Below, one piece after another: positions 1-7,588 of a DNA stretch of 9,398 nucleotides. The stretch comes from Azonexaceae bacterium (GTDB lineage: Bacteria > Pseudomonadota > Gammaproteobacteria > Burkholderiales > Rhodocyclaceae): the NCBI GenBank assembly GCA_009469665.1, contig SSTB01000069.1, positions 1 to 9,398 of the forward strand. Reading direction: 5' to 3'. Under the pieces are notes generated by a model. The model made no database searches, had not been told where the DNA came from, and saw only the letters and a program-made list of their open reading frames with translations. The position numbers and the translations under genes were made by a program. Position 1 is the first letter of the stretch, and each line of letters starts with the position of its first letter.

Positions 1-835
1 GAAGCAGGCGCCATACCGGCTTCAGATCCTCCGGCAGCCCCGGGAGGCGCCCCAGATCGACGTAGCTCTCCTGCGGCCCGTGGAAATCGGATCCCCGTGA
101 CGCGTGGAACCCGAAATGCCGCGCCAGGCGTGCAAAGTGCAGGACGTGGTCCGGAGTATGGCTGCCGCAGACCACCTCGATGCCCTGGCCACCGTGCTCG
201 CGGAACTCGCCCAGGAAGCGCCGCAGGACCGCGGCGGAAACCTTGTAGCGCCCAGGATGCGCGACGACGGCGATTCCACCGGCAGCGGCGATCCAGCCGA
301 TCGCCTCGTCCAGCGTCGCCCAGCGGTGATCCACGTAGCCCGGTTTTCCGGGAACCAGATAGTGTTGAAACACGCCCTGTACGTCCCGCGCCGCCCCCAC
401 TTCAACCAGGAAGCGGGCAAAGTGAGCCCTGGAAATGAGTCCTGGATTGGCCGCATAGCGCAAGGCCCCCTCGAAGGCGCCGGGAATCCCGATGGCCGCC
501 AGGGCTTCGCCCATGCGCCGGGCTCGCTCGATGCGCCCTTCGCGCAACCCCTCGAGGCCCGCAACCAACCCGGCGGCCTGGGGGTCGAAGCCCAGACCGA
601 CGACGTGGATCGGGGTGCCGCTCCATTCGATGGAGATTTCAACCCCGGACACGAAGGCCATGCCCAGTTCCCCGGCAACCGCAGCGGCTTCGGCCATACC
701 GCCGATGTCGTCGTGGTCCGTGAGCGCCCAGAGGTCGACCCCGTTGGCCGACGCCCGTCCGGCCAGTTCCGTCGGCGTCAATAGGCCGTCAGAGACGAGG
801 GAGTGGCAGTGCAGATCGAAATTGACGGGGGGCAT
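1..835 (-). CDS. PHP-domain phosphoesterase, RNase AM / nucleoside 3',5'-bisphosphate phosphatase type (3' end cut by window edge)
   Basis: The reading frame is open from the ATG at 835 to the left edge: 278 codons without a stop. Family members end at about 285-293 residues, so only the last few codons are missing. The sequence shows a full set of PHP metal-ligand motifs: DLHCHS (H9, H11), SDG (D16), TDHDD (D40, H41), GVEIS (E66), HVVG (H77), AHPGRY (H193), a GSHTPDH segment (H226), and GSDFHGP near the C-terminus (D250, H252). Known relatives (E. coli YciV/RNase AM, Chromobacterium Cv1693) trim rRNA 5' ends and dephosphorylate nucleoside 3',5'-bisphosphates with three metal ions; the role here is inferred from that family. 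I chose the ATG at 835 because MPPVNFDLHCHS matches the usual N-terminus; an in-frame ATG at 868 would add 11 residues. Neither has a clear ribosome binding site. It is transcribed divergently from the gcv operon. Confidence 0.88.
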   Translation of the reverse strand, partial: MPPVNFDLHCHSLVSDGLLTPTELAGRASANGVDLWALTDHDDIGGMAEAAAVAGELGMAFVSGVEISIEWSGTPIHVVGLGFDPQAAGLVAGLEGLREGRIERARRMGEALAAIGIPGAFEGALRYAANPGLISRAHFARFLVEVGAARDVQGVFQHYLVPGKPGYVDHRWATLDEAIGWIAAAGGIAVVAHPGRYKVSAAVLRRFLGEFREHGGQGIEVVCGSHTPDHVLHFARLARHFGFHASRGSDFHGPQESYVDLGRLPGLPEDLKPVWRLL

Positions 836-935
836 GGGGAAGATCCGGCGAATCGAGCAGTCTACCATGGCAGCGGAGCGCGCCCGGACCCAAACCCAGG
901 CTTCGCTTCCCTGCAAGCCCGCTGCACCCGCCTTC

Positions 936-964
936 TTGCCAGCCCCGCGGGCATGGGCTAGAGT
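936..964 (+). promoter_or_regulatory. Sigma-70 promoter of the gcv operon
   Basis: A TTGCCA hexamer at 936-941 (5 of 6 to the -35 consensus) is followed after exactly 17 bp by TAGAGT at 959-964 (4 of 6 to the -10 consensus). The expected start point is about 970-972, which is the first base of P1 of the first glycine aptamer. The agreement with the independently identified riboswitch boundary supports the call. The start site itself is not measured. Confidence 0.6.
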
Positions 965-970
965 TCGCCC

Positions 971-1141
971 GTTCCGTGGGAGAGCGCAGATATATCTGCC
1001 GCCGAAGGCGCAAACCACCCGCAAACGCTCAGGCCAAAGGACCGCGGAACCAGGGCTAGGTGCCCTGCAACTCTGGAGAGCGGCGCCCGCCAGTCGAGGC
1101 GCCCACCGATGGGGCAAATCTCTCAGGTATCGAGGACAGAG
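971..1141 (+). promoter_or_regulatory. Tandem glycine riboswitch (two aptamers) upstream of gcvT
   Basis: Aptamer 1 spans 971-1050. Its P1 helix pairs 971-979 (GTTCCGTGG) with 1042-1050 (CCGCGGAAC), nine pairs including one G-U. It carries the conserved segments GGGAGAGCGC (978-987), GCCGAAGGCGCAAACC (1001-1016) and GCTCAGGCCAAAGGAC (1027-1042). Its P3 is the perfect hairpin GCAGAT/ATCTGC at 986-999. Aptamer 2 spans 1071-1141. P1 pairs CTCTG (1071-1075) with CAGAG (1137-1141), P3 pairs GGCGCC (1082-1087) with GGCGCC (1098-1103), and the conserved parts are GGAGAGCGG (1075-1083), ACCGATGGGGCAAATC (1105-1120) and CTCTCAGGTATCGAGGAC (1120-1137). This is the classic gcvT element; in most bacteria glycine binding turns on the cleavage operon. 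The 20-nt linker is unusual because it contains its own hairpin, CAGGGC/GCCCTG (1051-1056 with 1062-1067). Confidence 0.95.
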
Positions 1142-1172
1142 GGGTGAAACGTCAGGTCGTTTCACACCTTTT
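1142..1172 (+). terminator. Intrinsic terminator, expression platform of the glycine riboswitch
   Basis: GTGAAACG (1144-1151) pairs perfectly with CGTTTCAC (1158-1165) around a six-base loop. Two further G-C pairs (1142-1143 with 1167-1168) form beyond a bulged A1166, and TTTT follows at 1169-1172. It begins on the base right after the P1 helix of aptamer 2 and ends 44 nt before gcvT. Control by transcription attenuation is therefore the likely mechanism. No antiterminator sharing bases with it is obvious. Confidence 0.8.
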
Positions 1173-1186
1173 CCGTTCCTAGAATC

Positions 1187-1216
1187 GGCGTTGATAAACG
1201 CCTGCAAAGGATTGAT
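1187..1216 (+). promoter_or_regulatory. gcvT ribosome binding site with a small hairpin just upstream
   Basis: AAGGA at 1207-1211 lies five bases before the gcvT ATG and fixes that start. Immediately upstream GGCGTT (1187-1192) and AACGCC (1197-1202) form a perfect six-pair hairpin with loop GATA, ending four bases before the Shine-Dalgarno region. Such a hairpin would leave the site single-stranded; any regulatory role is a guess. Confidence 0.55.
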
Positions 1217-2296
1217 ATGCTGAAGAAAACAGTGCTCAACGAAACCCATCGGGCGATGGGTGCCCGCATGGTGGATTTCGGCGGCTGGGACATGCCCGTC
1301 AATTACGGCTCCCAGATCGAAGAGCACCATGCCGTGCGCCGCGATTGCGGCATGTTCGACGTCTGCCATATGTGCCCCGTCGATCTCGTCGGGCCCGACG
1401 TCCGCCCCTTCCTCTCCCGCCTCGTCGCCAATGACGTGGCCAAGCTCAAGGTTTCCGGCAAGGCGCTCTATTCCTGCATGCTCAACGACGTGGGCGGCGT
1501 GGTGGACGACCTCATCATCTACTTCCTGACCGACGAACGCTTCCGCCTGGTGGTCAATGCAGGCACCGCCGACAAGGACATAGCCTGGATGCAGGCCCGT
1601 CTGGCCGACTGGGGCATGAAGCTGGCCATCACCCCGCGCCGCGACCTCGCCATGATCGCCGTCCAGGGCCCCAAGGCCCGCGCCAAGGTGTGGCAGGTAC
1701 TGCCTCAGACCCAGGCGGCCAGCGAGGGTCTCAAGCCCTTCTTGGCGGCCGAGGTCGGCGAGTATTTCGTCGCCCGTACTGGTTACACCGGCGAGGACGG
1801 CTTCGAAATCATGTTGCCGGCAAATGAAGCCGCCACCGTCTGGAACGCCCTCGCCGCCGCCGGCGTCGCCCCCTGCGGCCTCGGCGCCCGGGACACCCTG
1901 CGCCTGGAAGCCGGCATGAATCTCTACGGCCAGGACATGGACGAGAACGTTTCTCCCCTCGACGCCGGCCTGGCCTGGACCGTCGCCATGGAAGACGAGC
2001 GCGACTTCGTGGGCAAGGCGGCGCTGACCATCAACGGCAGCCGCGCCCAGTTTCTCGGCCTGGTGCTGCTGGACAAAGGCGTCCTGCGCGGCCACCAGAA
2101 GGTGTTCACCGACTACGGCGTAGGCGAAATCACCAGCGGCAGCTTCTCCCCCACCCTGCAGCAGTCCATTGCCCTGGCCCGCCTGCCCCTGGGCGTGCCC
2201 GTGGGCGAAATCGTCGACGTCGAAATCCGCGACAAGCGTCTCAAAGCCAAGGTCGTCAAGCCGCCCTTCGCCCGCAACGGCAAGGGCCTCATCTAA
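1217..2296 (+). CDS. gcvT: Glycine cleavage system T-protein (aminomethyltransferase)
   Basis: GcvT takes the aminomethyl group from the lipoyl arm of GcvH, releases ammonia and passes the one-carbon unit to tetrahydrofolate. The 359-residue product is the usual length (E. coli 364) and collinear with it: [19 protein letters not shown] near the N-terminus, the [10 protein letters not shown] segment that holds the family's catalytic aspartate, AVQGP in the middle, [10 protein letters not shown], then [19 protein letters not shown] and GVLRGH, with KPPFARNGK close to the end. The start at 1217 is set by AAGGA at 1207-1211. It is the first gene behind the glycine riboswitch and is followed by gcvH after 33 bp. 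One oddity: the usual FDVSHM reads FDVCHMC here, giving Cys at 44, 50 and 53. The protein acts in the cytoplasm and its level should follow glycine. Confidence 0.97.
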   Translation: MLKKTVLNETHRAMGARMVDFGGWDMPVNYGSQIEEHHAVRRDCGMFDVCHMCPVDLVGPDVRPFLSRLVANDVAKLKVSGKALYSCMLNDVGGVVDDLIIYFLTDERFRLVVNAGTADKDIAWMQARLADWGMKLAITPRRDLAMIAVQGPKARAKVWQVLPQTQAASEGLKPFLAAEVGEYFVARTGYTGEDGFEIMLPANEAATVWNALAAAGVAPCGLGARDTLRLEAGMNLYGQDMDENVSPLDAGLAWTVAMEDERDFVGKAALTINGSRAQFLGLVLLDKGVLRGHQKVFTDYGVGEITSGSFSPTLQQSIALARLPLGVPVGEIVDVEIRDKRLKAKVVKPPFARNGKGLI

Positions 2297-2329
2297 TTCG
2301 AAAACCCCGTCATTTCCGGAGAAACCACC

Positions 2330-2716
2330 ATGTCCAACGTCCCCGCCAACCTCAAGTACACCGCCTCCCACGAATGGCTGCGCCTGGAAGCCGATGGCAC
2401 CGTCACCGTCGGCATTACCGATCACGCCCAGGAAGCCTTGGGCGACCTGGTCTTCGTCGAACTGCCGGAAGTCGGCGCCCATTACGACGCCGAGAAGGAA
2501 CTGGCCGTGGTCGAATCCGTGAAGGCCGCCGCCGACGTCTACGCCCCCCTCGCCGGCACCATTACCGCCGTAAACCAGGATGCCGCCGATGCCCCGGAAA
2601 GCGTCAACCAGGACGCCTACGCCGCGTGGCTGTTCCAGATGAAGCCGGACAACGCCGGCGACCTGCACCAGCTGCTCGACGCCGCCGCCTACCAGGCCGT
2701 GGCCGACGCTGCCTGA
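2330..2716 (+). CDS. gcvH: Glycine cleavage system H-protein (lipoyl carrier)
   Basis: GcvH carries the lipoyl arm that shuttles the aminomethyl group from GcvP to GcvT and is then reoxidised by the L-protein. The 128-residue protein has the family length (E. coli 129). It starts with the typical [10 protein letters not shown], and [21 protein letters not shown] leads into the lipoylation site [13 protein letters not shown] with the modified lysine at position 65. The C-terminal [14 protein letters not shown] is also typical. GGAGA at 2318-2322 gives a good ribosome binding site seven bases before the ATG. The gene is third-to-fifth in no other unit: it sits 33 bp after gcvT and 13 bp before gcvP, so one transcript is expected. 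No lipoate attachment gene or lpd is in the window. Confidence 0.97.
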   Translation: MSNVPANLKYTASHEWLRLEADGTVTVGITDHAQEALGDLVFVELPEVGAHYDAEKELAVVESVKAAADVYAPLAGTITAVNQDAADAPESVNQDAYAAWLFQMKPDNAGDLHQLLDAAAYQAVADAA

Positions 2717-2729
2717 GCGAGCACCCCCC

Positions 2730-5609
2730 ATGCCCTACAGCCAGCCCCTTTCCGCCCTGGAGCAGAAAGACGAGTTCATCGGCCGTCACATCGGCCCCTG
2801 CGCCGCTGAAATGGCCACCATGCTCGGCGACCTAGGCGTCGAACATCTGGACGCCCTGATCGACCAGACCATCCCCGCCGTCATCCGCCTGCCGGCCGAC
2901 CTCCGCCTCCCGGCGCCGCAACGGGAGCACGAGGCTCTCGCCGCCCTCAAGGCCATTGCGCGCCGCAACCGCGTGAACCGTTCACTGATCGGCATGGGCT
3001 ACTACGACACCCTGACGCCCAAGGTCATCCTGCGCAACGTTATGGAGAACCCGGGCTGGTACACCGCTTACACGCCCTACCAGGCTGAAATCGCCCAGGG
3101 CCGGCTGGAGGCGCTGCTCAACTTCCAGCAGATGGTCGTGGACCTCACCGGCCTGGAGCTGGCCAACGCCTCGCTCCTCGACGAAGCCACCGCCGCCGCC
3201 GAAGCCATGACGATGGCGCGGCGCGTCTCGAAGAGCAAGTCCAACCGCTTCTTCGTCGATGCCGACTGCTTCCCGCAAACTATCGACGTGCTCAAGACCC
3301 GCGCCACCTACTTCGGCTTCGAACTGGTCATCAAGCCGGCGGCCGACGCCGCCGCGGAAGAGTGCTTCGGCGCCCTGCTCCAGTACCCCAACGAAAAAGG
3401 TGAAGTCAGCGATCTGACGCCCCTGGTTGCCTCCCTCAAGGCCCAGGGCGCCACCGTGGCCGTGGCCAGCGACCTCATGGCCCTGGTATTGCTCAAATCA
3501 CCCGGCACCCTGGGTGCCGACATCGCCCTCGGCTCCAGCCAGCGCTTCGGCGTGCCCATGGGTTTCGGCGGGCCCCACGCCGCCTTCTTCGCCACCCGGG
3601 CAGCCAACGTGCGCGCCATGCCCGGCCGCATCATCGGCGTCTCCAAGGACGCCCGCGGCAAGACCGCCCTGCGCATGACCCTGCAGACCCGCGAGCAACA
3701 CATCCGCCGCGAAAAGGCCAATTCCAACATTTGCACCTCGCAAGTTCTGCTGGCCAATATGGCCGGCCTGTACGCCGTCTATCATGGCCCGGAAGGGCTC
3801 AGGACCATCGCCAGCCGCATCCACCGTCTGGCGGCCATCTTTGCCGAAGGCATGCGCCGTGCCGGACTGCCGGTCCTGACGCGATATTTCTTCGACACCC
3901 TGCACCTTGATCTGGGCGCCCGGGCCGAAACCATTTGCCGCAATGCCCAGGCGGCCGGCTACAACCTGCGCCGGGTATCCACCGGCGTCCTCGGCGTTTC
4001 CTTTGACGAAACGACCACGCGCGAGGACGTGGCGGCCCTGTTCAAGGTCATTTGTCAGGTCACCCTGGATATCGAGGCCCTCGACACCCAGATGGCGGGG
4101 AGCGACCCCAACCTGCCGGCCACTCTGTTGCGCCAGGACTCCATCCTCCGGCATCCCGTGTTCAACACCCACCATACCGAGCACGAGATGCTGCGCTATC
4201 TCAAATCCCTGCAGAACCGGGATTTGGCCCTCGACCACTCGATGATCTCCCTGGGCTCATGCACCATGAAGCTCAACGCCACCAGCGAGATGATCCCGGT
4301 AAGCTGGCGGGAATTCGCCAATCTTCACCCCTTCGCCCCCCTCGACCAGGCCCAGGGCTACCTGCAGATGATCCGCTGCCTGGAGGATTGGTTACGCACG
4401 CTTACCGGCTTCGACGCCATCTGCATGCAGCCCAACTCCGGCGCCCAGGGCGAGTATGCAGGCCTGGTAGCGATCGCCCGCTACCACGCCAGCCGCGGCG
4501 AGGGACACCGAAACATCTGCCTCATCCCCAAATCGGCCCACGGCACCAACCCGGCCACGGCCCAGATGTGCAACATGCAGGTGGTGGTGGTCGAGTGTGA
4601 CGACAAGGGCAACGTGGACATCATCGACCTACAGAACAAGGCCCAGCAGCACGCTGCCAATCTGGCCTGCCTGATGATCACCTATCCCTCCACCCACGGG
4701 GTTTTCGAGGAGGACATCCGCGACATCTGCGCCCTCGTGCACTACCACGGCGGCCAGGTGTACATGGATGGCGCCAACCTCAACGCCCAGGTGGGGCTCA
4801 CCGCCCCGGGCTATATCGGTGCCGACGTCAGCCACATGAACCTGCACAAGACCTTCGCCATCCCCCACGGCGGCGGCGGTCCTGGCATGGGACCCATCGG
4901 CCTCAAGGCCCATCTGGCGCCCTTCATGGCCAACCATGTCGTGCAACCGGTGGAGGGCCCCCACAATGGCCAGGGCGCAGTCAGCGCGGCTCCCTTCGGA
5001 TCTGCCTCCATCCTGCCCATTTCCTGGATGTACATCGCCATGCTCGGCGGCGAAGGCCTCAAGAAGGCCACCCAGGTCGCCATCCTCAACGCCAATTACG
5101 TCGCGGAAAAACTCAAGGCCCACTACCCTGTGCTTTACGTCGGCAAGAACGGCCGTGTGGCCCACGAGTGCATCCTGGACATCCGTCCGATCAAGGCGGC
5201 CACAGGCATCGCCGAGATCGACATCGCCAAGCGCCTGATGGACTACGGTTTCCACGCACCCACCGTAAGCTTCCCCGTACCCGGAACCATCATGGTCGAA
5301 CCCACCGAGTCGGAATCCAAGGCAGAACTGGACCGCTTCATCGCCGCCCTGGTTGCCATTCGCGAAGAGATTCGCCATATCGAGGCGGGCACCTGGCCGA
5401 CCGACGACAACCCGCTCAAGAACGCCCCGCACACGCAGGCCGACGTGGTCGACGCCGACTGGAAGCATCCCTACAGCCGCCAAGAGGCCGTCTTTCCCCT
5501 CCCCTGGGTAAAGGCCAACAAGTTTTGGCCCAGCGTGAATCGCATCGACGATGTCTTCGGCGACCGCAATCTCAACTGCGCCTGCCCGCCGCCGGCCGAC
5601 TACGCCTGA
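2730..5609 (+). CDS. gcvP: Glycine dehydrogenase (decarboxylating), glycine cleavage system P-protein
   Basis: GcvP is the pyridoxal-phosphate enzyme that decarboxylates glycine and loads the aminomethyl group onto lipoylated GcvH. The 959-residue protein is the fused single-chain form (E. coli 957), not the split PA/PB form. The N-terminal half contains FIGRHIGP (about 16-23), a [16 protein letters not shown] segment (from about 88) and [16 protein letters not shown]. The C-terminal half has [30 protein letters not shown] and [10 protein letters not shown]. The PLP lysine is K707 in [19 protein letters not shown] (E. coli K706), with its glycine-rich loop intact. The ATG at 2730 follows gcvH by 13 bp with only a weak GAG-type ribosome binding site, which suggests coupling to gcvH translation. 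No frameshift or missing motif was seen. It should be controlled by the riboswitch at the head of the operon. Confidence 0.97.
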   Translation: MPYSQPLSALEQKDEFIGRHIGPCAAEMATMLGDLGVEHLDALIDQTIPAVIRLPADLRLPAPQREHEALAALKAIARRNRVNRSLIGMGYYDTLTPKVILRNVMENPGWYTAYTPYQAEIAQGRLEALLNFQQMVVDLTGLELANASLLDEATAAAEAMTMARRVSKSKSNRFFVDADCFPQTIDVLKTRATYFGFELVIKPAADAAAEECFGALLQYPNEKGEVSDLTPLVASLKAQGATVAVASDLMALVLLKSPGTLGADIALGSSQRFGVPMGFGGPHAAFFATRAANVRAMPGRIIGVSKDARGKTALRMTLQTREQHIRREKANSNICTSQVLLANMAGLYAVYHGPEGLRTIASRIHRLAAIFAEGMRRAGLPVLTRYFFDTLHLDLGARAETICRNAQAAGYNLRRVSTGVLGVSFDETTTREDVAALFKVICQVTLDIEALDTQMAGSDPNLPATLLRQDSILRHPVFNTHHTEHEMLRYLKSLQNRDLALDHSMISLGSCTMKLNATSEMIPVSWREFANLHPFAPLDQAQGYLQMIRCLEDWLRTLTGFDAICMQPNSGAQGEYAGLVAIARYHASRGEGHRNICLIPKSAHGTNPATAQMCNMQVVVVECDDKGNVDIIDLQNKAQQHAANLACLMITYPSTHGVFEEDIRDICALVHYHGGQVYMDGANLNAQVGLTAPGYIGADVSHMNLHKTFAIPHGGGGPGMGPIGLKAHLAPFMANHVVQPVEGPHNGQGAVSAAPFGSASILPISWMYIAMLGGEGLKKATQVAILNANYVAEKLKAHYPVLYVGKNGRVAHECILDIRPIKAATGIAEIDIAKRLMDYGFHAPTVSFPVPGTIMVEPTESESKAELDRFIAALVAIREEIRHIEAGTWPTDDNPLKNAPHTQADVVDADWKHPYSRQEAVFPLPWVKANKFWPSVNRIDDVFGDRNLNCACPPPADYA

Positions 5610-5622
5610 CCAAGCACGCCCC

Positions 5623-6912
5623 ATGATGCGCTCCGCCCTCGCCGCCCTGATCCTGACGACGACCCTCTCGGTTGAGGCCCTCGCCGCTTCCGAGCAACTG
5701 CCTTCCGGATCCCAGTATCTAGGGGAGGTACGCCGCGGCCCGGATGGGAAACTCCTTTCGGTTCCCAAAGCCGTGGCCGAACCTGGCACAGAAGGCGTGC
5801 CTGCGCCGGCGGCGTCAGTTTCCGCCCGCGTGATCCGGGTCGCGCCCGGAACCGCCCTGGCAACCATTCCCCAGGCAGCTCAGGCCGCCCAGGATGGCGA
5901 CATCATCGAAATCCAGGCGGGTACCTACCGCGGCCAGCCGGTCGTCTGGACCCAGAAGAAGCTCACCATCCGCGGCGTGGGCGGCCGGCCCGTGATGCTC
6001 GCCGAGGGAACTCACGCCGAGGGCAAGGCTGCCTGGGTCATCCGCAACGGCGACATCGAAATCGAGAATATCGAATTCCGTGGAAACCGGGTACCCGATG
6101 GCAACGGCGCCGGAATCCGCTTCGAGAGGGGACGACTGCGTCTGCGTTCCTGTGCTTTCTTCGACAACGAAATGGGGTTACTGACGACCAATCATCCAGA
6201 GGCCGTGCTGGAGATCTCCGATAGCGAGTTTGGTGCCGCACCCCGTCATGGAACCGTCCTGCACCACCTTCTCTATGTTGGTGGCATCGCGCGTTTCGCT
6301 TTGACAGGCAGCCGCTTGTCCGGCGGCTACCGCGGGCATCTCGTCAAGTCACGGGCCCGGGAAAACTATGTGAGCTACAACCTCCTAGTGGACGGCCCCG
6401 AGGGGCAGGCCTCATACGAACTCGAATTCCCCAATGGCGGCATCGCTTACGTCGTCGGCAACCTCATCGGACAGAGTGCCGGGACTGACAACATGACCCT
6501 CATCGCCTACGGTGCCGAAGGCCCCCGCTGGCAGGACAATGCCCTGTATCTTGCCCACAACACACTGGTGAACGACCATCCTAACGCACGCTTCCTCCAC
6601 GTCTGGACCGACAAGATCGGTGCTTCGACAGAGGTCTGGGTGCTCAACAACCTGAGCGCCGGGACAGGCACCCTTGAACCCTTCGGCAGCGGACGCTTCG
6701 AGGGAAACGTCAGCGTTCCACGGTCCAGCCTGATTCCTGCGGATGGCATCCCGGCCCGCTTGCCGGTCTCCTCTCCCCTGCGCGGAACCGTGCGTCCGCC
6801 GGGTGAAGTCCGCGGAAAGTCGCTCCTCCCCAGCGCTGAATTCAGCTTTCCGGTCGGTTCGAAAGCGATATCCCTCCCGGCACGCCTGGCGCCGGGAGCG
6901 TTTCAGCAGTAG
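5623..6912 (+). CDS. Secreted right-handed parallel beta-helix protein of unknown function
   Basis: The product is 429 residues from the ATG at 5623; ATG 5626 is an equally possible start. The first 22-23 residues look like a Sec signal peptide: MMR, a hydrophobic stretch SALAALILTTTLSV, then EALAA with cleavage near ALA/AS. Export to the periplasm or beyond is therefore likely. From about residue 70, VIRVAPG leads into a typical beta-helix start, with AQDGDIIEIQAGTYRG at 90-104 and KLTIRGVGG. Repeating short strands follow (IEIENIEFRGN, LRLRSCAFFDNEMG, LEISDSEFG, YVVGNLIGQ, LAHNTLVND, VWVLNNLSAG) to about residue 350. This fold is shared with pectate-lyase-like polysaccharide enzymes, but I see no catalytic set I can name and propose no substrate. 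An ATG at 5551 inside gcvP would give a longer frame but would bury the signal peptide. Its gap to gcvP is 13 bp with no terminator, so it may belong to the gcv transcript. Confidence 0.85.
   Translation: MMRSALAALILTTTLSVEALAASEQLPSGSQYLGEVRRGPDGKLLSVPKAVAEPGTEGVPAPAASVSARVIRVAPGTALATIPQAAQAAQDGDIIEIQAGTYRGQPVVWTQKKLTIRGVGGRPVMLAEGTHAEGKAAWVIRNGDIEIENIEFRGNRVPDGNGAGIRFERGRLRLRSCAFFDNEMGLLTTNHPEAVLEISDSEFGAAPRHGTVLHHLLYVGGIARFALTGSRLSGGYRGHLVKSRARENYVSYNLLVDGPEGQASYELEFPNGGIAYVVGNLIGQSAGTDNMTLIAYGAEGPRWQDNALYLAHNTLVNDHPNARFLHVWTDKIGASTEVWVLNNLSAGTGTLEPFGSGRFEGNVSVPRSSLIPADGIPARLPVSSPLRGTVRPPGEVRGKSLLPSAEFSFPVGSKAISLPARLAPGAFQQ
6874..6903 (+). terminator. Possible weak terminator hairpin inside the 3' end of the beta-helix gene
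   Basis: CTCCCGGC (6874-6881) pairs perfectly with GCCGGGAG (6891-6898) around a nine-base loop, followed by CG and only three Ts. The stem is strong but the T tract is poor and it lies before the stop codon at 6910. It may attenuate or end the long gcv transcript, or may simply be GC-rich coding sequence. Confidence 0.25.
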
Positions 6913-6977
6913 AGACCCGCTGTGCAAATTTCAAGCAGGGTGTAAAGTAGGAGCGTAGCTACCCCGAGGAGAACATC

Positions 6978-7175
6978 ATGGCTGTCGATCGCGTCACATC
7001 GTCTTCCGCTGCGGAGCAGGCCTTCGCGCAACGGGTGTCGGAGAACCAGCAACTCCGCGCCGCCGAACGTGAAGAAAAAGCCGCCGCACCCCGGGAACAG
7101 CAGGAAGACGCTTCCCGCCCGGTCGTCAACACTGAAGGTCAGACCACCGGGACGGTCATCAACGTCACAGCCTGA
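6978..7175 (+). CDS. Small Ala/Gln/Glu-rich protein of unknown function (65 aa)
   Basis: I do not recognise a named family. The start is well supported: AGGAGA at 6966-6971 is six bases before the ATG. The protein opens with MAVDRVTSSSAAEQAF, continues as a charged, probably helical segment (about residues 11-37), then a flexible Pro/Glu/Gln stretch. It ends in a small-residue tail, PVVNTEGQTTGTVINVTA (48-65). There is no signal peptide, no membrane segment and no cysteine, so a cytoplasmic location is likely unless a dedicated export system is used. The next gene, 23 bp downstream, has the same MAV start and a similar tail, which makes the pair look like paralogues. A TAAAGT at 6943-6948 could be a -10 element but no convincing -35 accompanies it. 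Confidence 0.75.
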   Translation: MAVDRVTSSSAAEQAFAQRVSENQQLRAAEREEKAAAPREQQEDASRPVVNTEGQTTGTVINVTA

Positions 7176-7198
7176 GCTTTCCTCTGGACGAGACGTCC

Positions 7199-7588
7199 AT
7201 GGCAGTCAGCCCTATTTCTGGCCGCGCCAGTGCGACGAGCGACGCCTTCCAGCAATTGCAATCGCAGCAGGCAAGGCGCACCGCGGATCAGGCTGAGCAA
7301 GCCGCCCAGGAACTTCGGCGCCGCGCCGCAAGTGCGCAGAGGGTTGCCGATCAGGCCAATGAAGACGCTCGCAGCCTCCAGGTCCAATCCGATCAGGCGG
7401 ACGGCGCCGCCGAAGTCGCCCGGCGGGGCCTGGCAGGCCAGGAGGTGTTCTCCCGTTCCGCCGATCATCTGGCGGGGGTCTATGATCGCGTAGTCGAGGC
7501 AACCCAGGGTTCCAGTGTAACGAGCACCGTGGTCGTAACCAACGGTGCTTCCTCAACCCCCGGTACGCTGGTCGACACCACTGCCTGA
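7199..7588 (+). CDS. Small helical protein of unknown function (129 aa), apparent relative of the preceding gene
   Basis: The protein is not recognised. It begins MAVSPISGRASATSDAF and then forms a long Gln/Ala/Arg-rich segment (about 15-75) with the spacing of a coiled coil. A second helical part follows, with ADHLAGVYDRVVEATQ at 88-103. The tail is VVVTNGASSTPGTLVDTTA (111-129). The tail lines up with that of the 65-residue gene upstream: VV, T, G, then TG or PG, T, and a terminal TA. There are no cysteines and no signal peptide or membrane segment. The ribosome binding site is weak (GGACGAGA at 7186-7193), so it may depend on translation of the gene 23 bp upstream. Its last 36 bp overlap the 3' end of the leftward dnaJ-like gene. 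Length, low-complexity helix and context give no function. Confidence 0.75.
   Translation: MAVSPISGRASATSDAFQQLQSQQARRTADQAEQAAQELRRRAASAQRVADQANEDARSLQVQSDQADGAAEVARRGLAGQEVFSRSADHLAGVYDRVVEATQGSSVTSTVVVTNGASSTPGTLVDTTA

Noticed and set aside
22..678. 218-residue minus-strand frame
   Set aside because: It is an alternative frame of the same strand as the PHP gene, rich in Arg/Ser/Pro/Trp, with no domain; a typical high-GC shadow.
836..868. Upstream in-frame ATG at 868 for the PHP-domain gene
   Set aside because: It would add 11 residues (MVDCSIRRIFP) with no ribosome binding site, and the family normally begins only a few residues before DLHCHS. It remains possible.
104..1223. Long plus-strand frames at 104-784 and 492-1223
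   Set aside because: They lie opposite the PHP-domain gene and run through the glycine riboswitch. Their translations show no recognisable motif, whereas the minus-strand frame has all PHP metal-binding motifs.
3498..4238. 246-residue minus-strand frame inside gcvP
   Set aside because: It lies wholly opposite a well-conserved gcvP region; its Gly/Ala/Val/Gln-rich translation shows no domain.
5551..5622. Upstream ATG at 5551 for the beta-helix gene
   Set aside because: It would start inside gcvP and put 24 Arg/Pro-rich residues before an otherwise clean signal peptide beginning at 5623.
4629..5867. 412-residue minus-strand frame opposite gcvP and the beta-helix gene
   Set aside because: It spans two convincing plus-strand genes and their junction, has the Val/Gly/Asp-rich composition of an antisense frame, and has no recognisable motif.
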